Assembly: GCA_030523205.1 (NCBI GenBank) | Contig: JAUNJD010000009.1 | Span: 1 to 32,653, forward strand | DNA length: 32,653 bases | Source: Bacteroides sp. | Lineage (GTDB): Bacteria; Bacteroidota; Bacteroidia; Bacteroidales; Bacteroidaceae | Reading direction: 5' to 3' | Shown: piece by piece, positions 8,399-14,280 of the stretch | Position numbering within the stretch: the stretch's first letter is position 1 | Layout: each line of letters begins with the position of its first letter | Translations under genes and position numbers: made by a program | The notes under the pieces: model-generated | The model's database searches: none | Told to the model about the DNA's origin: nothing | The model's input: the letters and a program-made list of their open reading frames with translations, nothing else

Positions 8399-8430
8399 CT
8401 TGTATAGTTCAAGACTTTTCAATACCTTTG
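8399..8430 (+). promoter_or_regulatory. Promoter of the first antitoxin-like gene
   Basis: CTTG at 8399-8402 (-33 type) is followed after 20 bases by TACCTTTG at 8423-8430, a match to TAnnTTTG. The AAGGAG at 8451-8456, six bases before the ATG, is an unusually good Shine-Dalgarno for this group. Confidence 0.7.
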
Positions 8431-8462
8431 TGGCGTGAAACTACAAAAGAAAGGAGTAAGCT

Positions 8463-8627
8463 ATGGCAAAGGAACTGAAAGAACAGCAAGAACAAACGGC
8501 TGAGGTTAAAGCCGAAAAGAAGGTGGAAACCGAAGTGAAAGAGCCGAAGAAGACCAATAAAACATGGGAAGCTTTTGGCAAATCGAAAGGTTGCTTCATC
8601 ATCAACGACCCTAAGTTTATGCTATAA
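8463..8627 (+). CDS. VapB-like antitoxin (copy 1, orphaned)
   Basis: 54 residues starting MAKELKEQQEQ. The N-terminal 28 residues are very rich in Lys and Glu and nearly identical to copy 2 (9842-10012). The C-terminal half differs: TWEAFGKSKGCFIINDPKFML against AWEAAQRLKGTVVINDPTLFW, keeping only the spacing of W, G, I-N-D-P and F. In copy 2 this gene overlaps a PIN-domain toxin, so the antitoxin role is inferred by position. No known DNA-binding fold is recognisable. Here the toxin that should follow is a stub, so the gene is either a relic or a solitary antitoxin. Confidence 0.65.
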   Translation: MAKELKEQQEQTAEVKAEKKVETEVKEPKKTNKTWEAFGKSKGCFIINDPKFML

Positions 8628-8630
8628 GTC

Positions 8631-8786
8631 ATGAGGTATCTGATTGACACGAATATAATAGATGCATCTATACATTACACACTTCACTTTATTTCGTCCC
8701 TGCCACACCAAGTGGCAGGGACGATCTTTTTTTTATGCGGAGGGGAAACGTGGCGGCAGTTATTGTTCAACAAATGCTATGTATGA
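8631..8786 (+). pseudogene. VapC-type PIN toxin stub
   Basis: Three bases after the copy-1 antitoxin an ATG begins MRYLIDTNII, matching the first ten residues of the intact PIN toxin at 10009, including the catalytic Asp 6. Similarity ends there: the frame runs into unrelated residues, through the terminator hairpin (8695-8723), and stops at 8784-8786. About 130 toxin codons are missing. The ten matching codons differ at many third positions from the intact copy, so this is not a recent duplication of that toxin. Confidence 0.75.
8695..8723 (+). terminator. Rho-independent terminator
   Basis: A perfect 12-bp stem (8695-8706 with 8712-8723) has loop ACCAA and is followed by ATC and a run of eight T. 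It ends the copy-1 toxin-antitoxin transcript. The same inner stem and loop recur at 9676-9692. Confidence 0.9.
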
Positions 8787-8790
8787 GGAT

Positions 8791-8820
8791 TGATTGTCAA
8801 AATAATGTTGTACATTTACG
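8791..8820 (+). promoter_or_regulatory. Probable promoter region of the KilA-N gene
   Basis: TACATTTA (8811-8818) is an imperfect -7 box. The 30 bases match 24 of 30 positions at 4286-4315 before the YhcG-family gene, including TGATTGT and GTTGTA. The -33 element is unclear. Confidence 0.5.
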
Positions 8821-8848
8821 CCTTTAATTCTAAAACGAGTGAAAAGCT

Positions 8849-9652
8849 ATGGCGAAGATAACAGTACAGAATAAGGAAATTACGATTGTGACAGTCGATA
8901 AATCGGACTATATATCGCTGACGGACATAGCACGGCATAAGAGCGATGACCCGACCGCCGTGATTGGCAATTGGATGAGAAACCGCAACACGATTGAATA
9001 TCTCGGCATTTGGGAAACCTTGTATAACCCAAATTTTAAACCCATCGAATTCGAGGGGTTTAGAAAGGAAGCCGGTTTGAACGCATTCACCCTCTCTCCG
9101 CAGAAATGGATAAAAGCTACAGACGCGATAGGTATCGTATCCCGCTCAGGGCGTTATGGCGGCACATTTGCCCATAAAGATATTGCTTTCAAATTTGCCA
9201 GTTGGATTTCGGTAGAATTTGAACTTTATTTGGTGAAGGAGTTCCAACGCTTGAAGGAGCAGGAACAAGCGCAAATAGGCTGGAACGCCAAGCGGGAGCT
9301 GTCGAAGATAAATTACCGCATCCACACGGATGCCATCAAGCAGTGCCTCGTGCCGCCGGAGGTGACATCGCAACAAGCCTCACGAATCTACGCCAACGAA
9401 GCCGACGTGCTGAATGTGGCGATGTTCGGCATGACTGCCCTTGAATGGCGCGACAGTCACCCCGACCTGAAAGGCAACATCCGCGACTACGCCTCGGTGA
9501 ACGAACTGATTTGTCTCTCGAACATGGAGAGTCTGAACGCTGTGTTCATCAATGAGGGCATTCCGCAACGCGAAAGGCTGGTGCGCCTCAATCAAGTGGC
9601 CATCCAGCAGATGCAGGTATTGGAGGATGCAAACCGGAAATACCTGAAATAA
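8849..9652 (+). CDS. KilA-N domain protein
   Basis: 267 residues. The N-terminal KilA-N domain (about 5-125) shows YISLTDIARHKSDDPTAVIGNWMRNRNTIEYLGIWE, then the AFTLSPQKWIKATDAIGI and GRYGGTFAHKDIAFKFASWIS segments expected of the family. The C-terminal part (about 130-267) is a helical region with NYRIHTDAIK, ASRIYANEADVLNVAMFGMTALEWR and a terminal Gln/Arg-rich helix. KilA-N is a DNA-binding domain of phage and large-virus origin that is also found in bacterial genomic islands. The gene is a stand-alone unit with its own promoter and terminator, between two related toxin-antitoxin modules. It is likely of phage or mobile origin; its cellular role is unknown. Confidence 0.88.
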   Translation: MAKITVQNKEITIVTVDKSDYISLTDIARHKSDDPTAVIGNWMRNRNTIEYLGIWETLYNPNFKPIEFEGFRKEAGLNAFTLSPQKWIKATDAIGIVSRSGRYGGTFAHKDIAFKFASWISVEFELYLVKEFQRLKEQEQAQIGWNAKRELSKINYRIHTDAIKQCLVPPEVTSQQASRIYANEADVLNVAMFGMTALEWRDSHPDLKGNIRDYASVNELICLSNMESLNAVFINEGIPQRERLVRLNQVAIQQMQVLEDANRKYLK

Positions 9653-9669
9653 CAGCAAGATACACATCA

Positions 9670-9708
9670 CATTCCTGCCACACCAAGTGGCAGGAATGTT
9701 CTTTTTTT
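9670..9708 (+). terminator. Rho-independent terminator of the KilA-N gene
   Basis: A perfect 12-bp stem (9670-9681 with 9687-9698) has loop ACCAA and is followed by TTC and seven T. The inner stem (CCTGCCAC/GTGGCAGG) and loop equal those at 8699-8719, though the outer pairs differ. Confidence 0.92.
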
Positions 9709-9801
9709 GATAATCAAATAAGTTTCGTATCTTTAAATAAGATAAGCTGCATCTCAGCATAATTTTTCATGCAAGCATGAAATTCTACATTCGATTTGCA
9801 T

Positions 9802-9809
9802 TATCTTTG
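9802..9809 (+). promoter_or_regulatory. -7 box TATCTTTG of the second toxin-antitoxin module
   Basis: Exact match to TAnnTTTG, 32 bases before the ATG at 9842. From 9805 onwards the sequence is nearly identical to copy 1 (from 8426), including the AAGGAG ribosome site. A clear -33 box is not seen. Confidence 0.65.
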
Positions 9810-9841
9810 TAGCGTGAAACTACAAAAGAAAGGAGTAAGCT

Positions 9842-10012
9842 ATGGCAAAGGAATTGAAAGAACAACAAGAACAAACGACTGAGGTTAAGGCCGAAAAGAA
9901 GGTGGAAACCGAAGTGAAAGAGCCGGAAAGAAAGGTCAGCAAGGCTTGGGAAGCTGCCCAAAGACTGAAAGGTACTGTAGTTATCAATGACCCCACATTG
10001 TTTTGGAGATGA
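9842..10012 (+). CDS. VapB-like antitoxin (copy 2)
   Basis: 56 residues. The head MAKELKEQQEQTTEVKAEKK is shared with copy 1, with one amino-acid change over the first 28 residues. The tail KVSKAWEAAQRLKGTVVINDPTLFWR is module-specific. The stop TGA at 10010-10012 overlaps the toxin start (ATGA at 10009), the translational coupling typical of type II toxin-antitoxin pairs. The highly charged head is probably flexible or helical; the short hydrophobic tail is the likely toxin-binding part. No AbrB, RHH or HTH motif is evident, so how it would autoregulate is open. Confidence 0.7.
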   Translation: MAKELKEQQEQTTEVKAEKKVETEVKEPERKVSKAWEAAQRLKGTVVINDPTLFWR

Positions 10013-10431
10013 GGTACTTGATAGATACAAACATCATCATCTATATGGTTGGTGACCCCGACTTGTTGAGCAAGGATGTTAAGGCAATCATTGCCGAGCC
10101 GGACACATTGTTGGATGCAAGTGCTGAGTCGGCCAAGGAATTAGTGGTAGCGTACCGCAATAAGGGTTTGTTCTCAAAACGTTGGAAAACTCCGGAAGAA
10201 ATGTTACATTCCATTGAGAAGGACAGTTATATCGAATTCCTTCTGGTAAAGTTAGAGCATGTCTTTACATATTCGCGAATGGATATAAATGAGCGTCAAT
10301 GTCATAAAGACCCCTCCGACCATGTAATCATCGCCCATGCCATCACTGAGCGTATGCCTCTCATATCGAGCGACACCCGTTTTGAGTTCTACCGCAGTCA
10401 AGGACTCGACTTGATATTCAACGAGAAATAG
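10009..10431 (+). CDS. VapC-family PIN-domain toxin
   Basis: 140 residues from the ATG overlapping the antitoxin stop; an in-frame start six bases upstream (10003) would lie within the antitoxin gene. PIN acidic residues are present: D6 (RYLIDTNIII), E44 (SAKELVVAYR), D104 (DPSDHVIIAHA) and D122 (SSDTRFEFY). Family members are Mg-dependent ribonucleases that cut tRNA or rRNA and are held in check by the partner antitoxin. All four catalytic positions are kept and the length is normal, so it should be active. A hairpin at 10457 follows. Confidence 0.88.
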   Translation: MRYLIDTNIIIYMVGDPDLLSKDVKAIIAEPDTLLDASAESAKELVVAYRNKGLFSKRWKTPEEMLHSIEKDSYIEFLLVKLEHVFTYSRMDINERQCHKDPSDHVIIAHAITERMPLISSDTRFEFYRSQGLDLIFNEK

Positions 10432-10456
10432 ACGCATCCGCACCACACCCCTTATT

Positions 10457-10505
10457 CGTCCCGCCCCTCTCTCCCCCGTAACCACGGAGAGAGAGGGGTG
10501 GGACG
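10457..10505 (+). terminator. GC-rich hairpin, near copy of 5504-5550
   Basis: The left arm CGTCCCGCCCCTCTCTCC (10457-10474) equals that at 5504. The right arm (10486-10505) carries an extra AG and one C-to-T change, giving an imperfect stem. It is followed by TTCGTTTTT. It probably terminates the toxin-antitoxin operon and doubles as a dispersed repeat. Confidence 0.65.
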
Positions 10506-10518
10506 TTCGTTTTTCCAA

Positions 10519-10627
10519 GTAGCCAAGGCCGACCTCACTTTCAAGAAAGTGTTCGGCGAACATAAAGACGTAATTATCGGCTTCCAATGCCTTGCTATCC
10601 CATACTCCACGAATGCTGTCCCATTAG
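10519..10627 (+). pseudogene. Remnant of a PDDEXK/Rpn-family transposase-nuclease
   Basis: The frame through 10519-10581 encodes VAKADLTFKKVFGEHKDVIIG, resembling the start of the PD-(D/E)XK transposase/Rpn family, where a FKK(I/V)FG motif is followed by FLNALL. Just after IIG the match moves to the next frame (10580-10624), which reads ASNALLSHTPRMLSH before TAG 10625-10627. No start codon context or catalytic residues remain. It is a small, frameshifted fragment immediately before the promoter of the biosynthetic operon. Confidence 0.6.
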
Positions 10628-10670
10628 TCTGTATCTTATTTTTCCCCCTTTTTTGGAAAAAAAAACCTTG

Positions 10671-10678
10671 TAATTTTG
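10671..10678 (+). promoter_or_regulatory. -7 box TAATTTTG of the acyl-chain operon
   Basis: Exact match to TAnnTTTG, only nine bases before the ATG at 10688, so a transcript from here would have almost no leader. TTTG at 10652-10655 is present but only 15 bases upstream, shorter than the usual spacing of about 19-20. Confidence 0.55.
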
Positions 10679-10687
10679 CCTCCCGTT

Positions 10688-11824
10688 ATGGGAAATATCA
10701 ATGTAAAAAAGGTTGAGACAAAATGCGAAATGAATGATTTCGTGGAACTTGCAGGACGCTTGTACGCCGATTGCCCGTACTATGTTCCGGACTTGGATAT
10801 GGATGTGCGTGAGACATTCGACCCGAAGAAAAATGCAGGTTTGGAATATTCGGACATTCAACCTTTCATCGCATACGATGAAGAGGGGAAAGCCGTAGGG
10901 CGTATTGCAGGCATCATCAATCATCGTGCCAACGAGAAGTGGCATACGCGGAACGTACGCTTCGGGTTCATTGAATTCGTTGACGATACGGAGGTGTCCG
11001 CCGCCTTGCTGAATGCCGTGGAACAGTGGGGACGGGAACGGGGTATGGACTGCATACAAGGCCCGATGGGCATTTTTGATTTTGACAAAGAGGGGATGCT
11101 TATGGAGGACTATGACCAACTGGGTTCGATGATAACAATATACAATCATCCCTATTATCCCCGTCACATGGAGGCTCTGGGCTATGAGAAAGAGGTGGAC
11201 TGGGTGCAGGTAAGCATTGAGATACCGCAGGAAGTTCCCTCGAAATATGCTCGGGTGTCTGCCCTTTCGAAAGAGATGTTCGGACTTCGCGTAAAGAAAC
11301 TGACCAATGCTGATGTCTCCCGCAGGGGATATGGACAGAAAATATTCCGTTTGCTGAATATGGCCTACGCTCCACTCTTCGGCTACACGGAGCTGTCGGA
11401 CAAGCAGGTAGATATGTACGTGAAGCGATATTTCCCCTTGATAGATAAACAGATGCTGCCCGTCATCGAAGATGAGAAAGGTGAGTTGGTAGGAGTGGCT
11501 GTGACGATGGGGAGCTTGTCGGCAGCACTACGGAAATCGAAAGGGAAGCTGTTGCCTTTCGGGTGGTTTCACCTACTCCGTGCTCTGAAATGGAAGAGGG
11601 AGGAGAAAGCTGAGCTTCTGCTGATAGCCGTTCATCCCGATTATCAGGGGATGGGAGTGAATGCACTCTTCTTCGACGATTTGATTCCTATTTACAATAA
11701 GTATCATTTCCGATGTGCAGAGACAGGCCCGCAGCTGGAAGATAACGTCAGGGAGCTGACGCAATGGAAGCCTTTGAATCCTTCTTTCGGAAAGAGGAGA
11801 AGGTGTTGGAAAAAGAAACTGTAA
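10688..11824 (+). CDS. GNAT-like acyltransferase family protein
   Basis: 378 residues from ATG 10688. The first half has CPYYVPDLDMDVRETFDP, AVGRIAGIINHRANE and MGIFDFDKEGMLME. The second half has ELVGVAVTMGSLS and an acetyl-CoA-site-like segment LLIAVHPDYQGMGVNALFF (about 305-330) that fits GNAT motif A (V-x-P-x-Y-Q-G-x-G). It ends in a basic KRRRCWKKKL tail. It resembles uncharacterised Bacteroidales GNAT-fold proteins. It is the first gene of a co-directional run, 28 bases before the ketosynthase. In this context it could use an acyl-CoA or acyl-ACP donor, for example to make an N-acyl product, but this is inference. No membrane segment is seen. Confidence 0.7.
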   Translation: MGNINVKKVETKCEMNDFVELAGRLYADCPYYVPDLDMDVRETFDPKKNAGLEYSDIQPFIAYDEEGKAVGRIAGIINHRANEKWHTRNVRFGFIEFVDDTEVSAALLNAVEQWGRERGMDCIQGPMGIFDFDKEGMLMEDYDQLGSMITIYNHPYYPRHMEALGYEKEVDWVQVSIEIPQEVPSKYARVSALSKEMFGLRVKKLTNADVSRRGYGQKIFRLLNMAYAPLFGYTELSDKQVDMYVKRYFPLIDKQMLPVIEDEKGELVGVAVTMGSLSAALRKSKGKLLPFGWFHLLRALKWKREEKAELLLIAVHPDYQGMGVNALFFDDLIPIYNKYHFRCAETGPQLEDNVRELTQWKPLNPSFGKRRRCWKKKL

Positions 11825-11852
11825 GAATCTGAGAAATCTAAAATAATAGGAT

Positions 11853-13073
11853 ATGGAAAGGAAAGTAGTAATAACAGGCATGGGATTGTGGTCGTGTCTG
11901 GGGACGACTCTTGACGAGGTACGTGATTCGCTATACAGCGGTAAAAGTGGCATTGTCTTTAGTGCTGAACGAAAGGAGAACGGATTCCGTTCGGCCTTGT
12001 GTGCGCAGATAGAACGTCCTGACTTGAAACCTTATGTGCCGCGCAATCTGCGGCAGTTTATGCCGGAAGAGGCTCAGTATGCCTATATGGCCACACGCTC
12101 TGCACTCGAACAGGCCGGACTGGACCAAGATTATATCAACGGACACGAGATAGGCATCATCTATGGCAACGACTCGGTGGCCGAAGCGACGATGTGTGCC
12201 CTCGACAAATTTCGTCAATTCAAAGATACGGCAGCCTGTGGCAGCGGCTCCATTTTTCAGTCGATGAACTCTACGGTAACGATGAATCTGGCTTGCCTCT
12301 TCAAATTGCGTGGCATCAACCTGACGGCTTCGGCTGCGTGTGCTTCCGGGTCTCAGGCCGTCGGGCTGGCACAGATGCTGATACGCAACGGCTTGCAGGA
12401 CTGCATCGTGTGTGGCGGTGCTCAGGAGGCCAATCAATATAGCGTAGCGGCCTTTGATGGCATTCAGTCCTTCTCGGTCCGTGAGGATGAACCGACAAAA
12501 GCCAGTCGGCCCTTCGACCGCGACCGTGATGGATTGGTGCCCGGAGGAGGGGCGGCAACCATCGTACTGGAAAGCTATGAACATGCCGTGAAGCGTGGTG
12601 CGCCGATTTTGGCGGAAGTTATCAGCTGGGGATTCTCCGGAAACGGGGACCACATCTCGACACCAAACGTGGCAGGGCCTGCCCGTTCATTGGAACTATG
12701 CCTGAAGAATGGTGGCATCTCTCCGAAGCAAATAGGTTATATCAATGCTCACGCCACTTCGACGCGCATTGGCGACAGTCGCGAAGCGCAGGCCATTGCC
12801 CAAATCTTTGGCGACTATCGGGTGCCGGTGACATCAACCAAGAGCCAAACCGGACACGAAATGTGGATGGCAGGAGCCAGCGAACTGATATACTCGGTGC
12901 TGATGATGAAGAATCACTTCATAGCCGGAAACATCAATTTTGAAAACCCGGATGAGGAGACTGCCTGCATCAACATTGTGCCCGAGACACGGGAAGCGAA
13001 CTTTGATATGTTCCTATCCAATTCCTTTGGTTTTGGCGGAACCAACTCTACGCTTATCGTAAAGAATTTATAA
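11853..13073 (+). CDS. Beta-ketoacyl-ACP synthase, FabF-like
   Basis: 406 residues, the normal KAS I/II length. Catalytic residues are all present: C163 (SAACASGSQAVG), H300 (INAHATSTRIGD), K330 and H335 (STKSQTGHEMWMAGA), with the glycine-rich end SFGFGGTNSTLIV. It should carry out decarboxylating Claisen condensation of an acyl chain with malonyl-ACP. The setting (dedicated ACP, two dehydratase-like proteins, FAD oxidoreductase, thioesterase) argues for a specialised pathway rather than the housekeeping FabF. Sequence details such as WSCLGTTLDEVRDSLYSG and GNDSVAEATM recall ketosynthases of aryl-polyene and flexirubin-type clusters, but the subgroup cannot be fixed by eye. No chain-length-factor partner (KS lacking Cys) is in the window. 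Confidence 0.9.
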   Translation: MERKVVITGMGLWSCLGTTLDEVRDSLYSGKSGIVFSAERKENGFRSALCAQIERPDLKPYVPRNLRQFMPEEAQYAYMATRSALEQAGLDQDYINGHEIGIIYGNDSVAEATMCALDKFRQFKDTAACGSGSIFQSMNSTVTMNLACLFKLRGINLTASAACASGSQAVGLAQMLIRNGLQDCIVCGGAQEANQYSVAAFDGIQSFSVREDEPTKASRPFDRDRDGLVPGGGAATIVLESYEHAVKRGAPILAEVISWGFSGNGDHISTPNVAGPARSLELCLKNGGISPKQIGYINAHATSTRIGDSREAQAIAQIFGDYRVPVTSTKSQTGHEMWMAGASELIYSVLMMKNHFIAGNINFENPDEETACINIVPETREANFDMFLSNSFGFGGTNSTLIVKNL

Positions 13074-13130
13074 ATCGAGTTGCAGTTGGCAACATTTAAA
13101 TTATTAACCCAAAAATATTTATTCTAGATT

Positions 13131-13373
13131 ATGACACGTGAAGAAATTGTAGAACAAGTAAACAGCATATTGGCAGACGAGTTTGAAGTAGATGCTGCCT
13201 TGTTTACACCGGAAGCCAACGTAAAGGATACACTTTCGCTGGACAGCTTGAGTTTGGTTGATTTGGTGGCACTGATTCAATGCCACTACAAAATCAAGAT
13301 TCCTGTGGCCGACCTGCGAAATATACAGACATTCAACAATCTCTATGATTACATAGAGTCGCATACTAAATGA
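13131..13373 (+). CDS. Acyl carrier protein
   Basis: 80 residues with the phosphopantetheine site at S39 in LSLDSLSLVDLVALI, matching the DSL motif. The fold pattern is right: acidic helix 1 (EEIVEQVNSILADEF), the DSL helix, and the end YDYIESHTK. It differs from typical housekeeping AcpP, which has the motif GADSLD followed by many acidic residues, suggesting a pathway-specific carrier. Its stop overlaps the start of the next gene (ATGA at 13370), implying translational coupling. It tethers the growing chain for the ketosynthase and dehydratases beside it. Confidence 0.9.
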   Translation: MTREEIVEQVNSILADEFEVDAALFTPEANVKDTLSLDSLSLVDLVALIQCHYKIKIPVADLRNIQTFNNLYDYIESHTK

Positions 13374-13798
13374 CGATGGATTGCGGAGACATCCGTCAGT
13401 ACATCCCTCAACGTACACCCATACAGATGGTGGACCGACTGACGGATATAAAGGACGATGGGGCAGAAACCAGTTTCATCGTCCGAGAGGATACTTACTT
13501 CGTGGATGAGAACGGTCGACTGACCGAACCGGGGCTGATAGAGCACATTGCCCAATCGGCCTCGGCGTTGGCCGGATACAAGGCTGTTGCGGCAGGGGCT
13601 GTCCATCCTCCCATCGGCTATATAGGCGAGGTGAAGAAGTTTCGATGCTATCGGTGTCCTCTTGTGGGCGATGAGTTGCATACGACAATCACCATGGGAG
13701 CTGAAGTCGATGGAGTGACTATCATAACCGGCGAGACGCAGGTGGACGGCAAGGTAATGGCAGCTACACAGATGAAAATCTTCATGGCCGGAAAGTGA
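13370..13798 (+). CDS. Hot-dog dehydratase-like protein (ApeP/FabZ-related)
   Basis: 142 residues. Segments IPQRTPIQMVDRLTDI, LTEPGLIEHIAQSASALAGY and VHPPIGYIGEVKKFRCY fit the 3-hydroxyacyl-ACP dehydratase-like group seen in aryl-polyene clusters. The helix carries E-x-x-A-Q (EHIAQS), but the FabZ-type catalytic HFPG motif is absent, so it may act as a partner to the next protein rather than alone. It overlaps the ACP gene by four bases. Product assignment is by pattern; catalytic competence is uncertain. Confidence 0.72.
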   Translation: MTMDCGDIRQYIPQRTPIQMVDRLTDIKDDGAETSFIVREDTYFVDENGRLTEPGLIEHIAQSASALAGYKAVAAGAVHPPIGYIGEVKKFRCYRCPLVGDELHTTITMGAEVDGVTIITGETQVDGKVMAATQMKIFMAGK

Positions 13799-13844
13799 AT
13801 ATGAAGACTGGAGTAGGGGCAGCGAAACTAAAAACAATCATTAT

Positions 13845-14234
13845 ATGTTGCTTGAAAACAAATATTATAAAATAATCGGCATCGATAAGGATGCCGACGG
13901 ACAGAGTGCCGTCTTCCATGTCGCCATCTTGCCCGATTGCGATGTCTATCGCGGACATTTTCCCGGTAATCCGGTATGCCCCGGCGCGTGCAATATAGAG
14001 CTTATCAAGGAATGCGCCATGCTGCTGACCGGAAGCAAACTGCGGATTAGTGCCATCAAGCAATGCCGGCTGACGGCTCTTGCTACTCCTGCGCTATGTA
14101 GAGAACTGGATGTTACCATTCAAGCATCGCCCACTTATGTCGGCTTTCTCATTGTAGCGCGGATAGCTGATGCCGAAAATACATACGTGGAGTATAAAGG
14201 AGATATGGAGCCGGACGAGGAGTGCTTGCAATGA
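13845..14234 (+). CDS. FabZ-like 3-hydroxyacyl-ACP dehydratase
   Basis: 129 residues with the FabZ-type active-site segment YRGHFPGNPVCPGACNIELI, giving H38 and E52 as the likely catalytic pair. Length and single hot-dog fold fit FabZ or ApeI-type dehydratases. It should remove water from a beta-hydroxyacyl-ACP to make a trans-2-enoyl chain. It lies 46 bases after the other dehydratase-like gene. The pair resembles the two-dehydratase arrangement known from aryl-polyene clusters (ApeI with ApeP), so they may form a heterodimer; this is inference. The C-terminal part is acidic (MEPDEECLQ). Confidence 0.82.
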   Translation: MLLENKYYKIIGIDKDADGQSAVFHVAILPDCDVYRGHFPGNPVCPGACNIELIKECAMLLTGSKLRISAIKQCRLTALATPALCRELDVTIQASPTYVGFLIVARIADAENTYVEYKGDMEPDEECLQ

Positions 14235-14280
14235 TAGGAAGCAGATTCTACGTTATATCCTAAAACAAAGACGATAAGAA

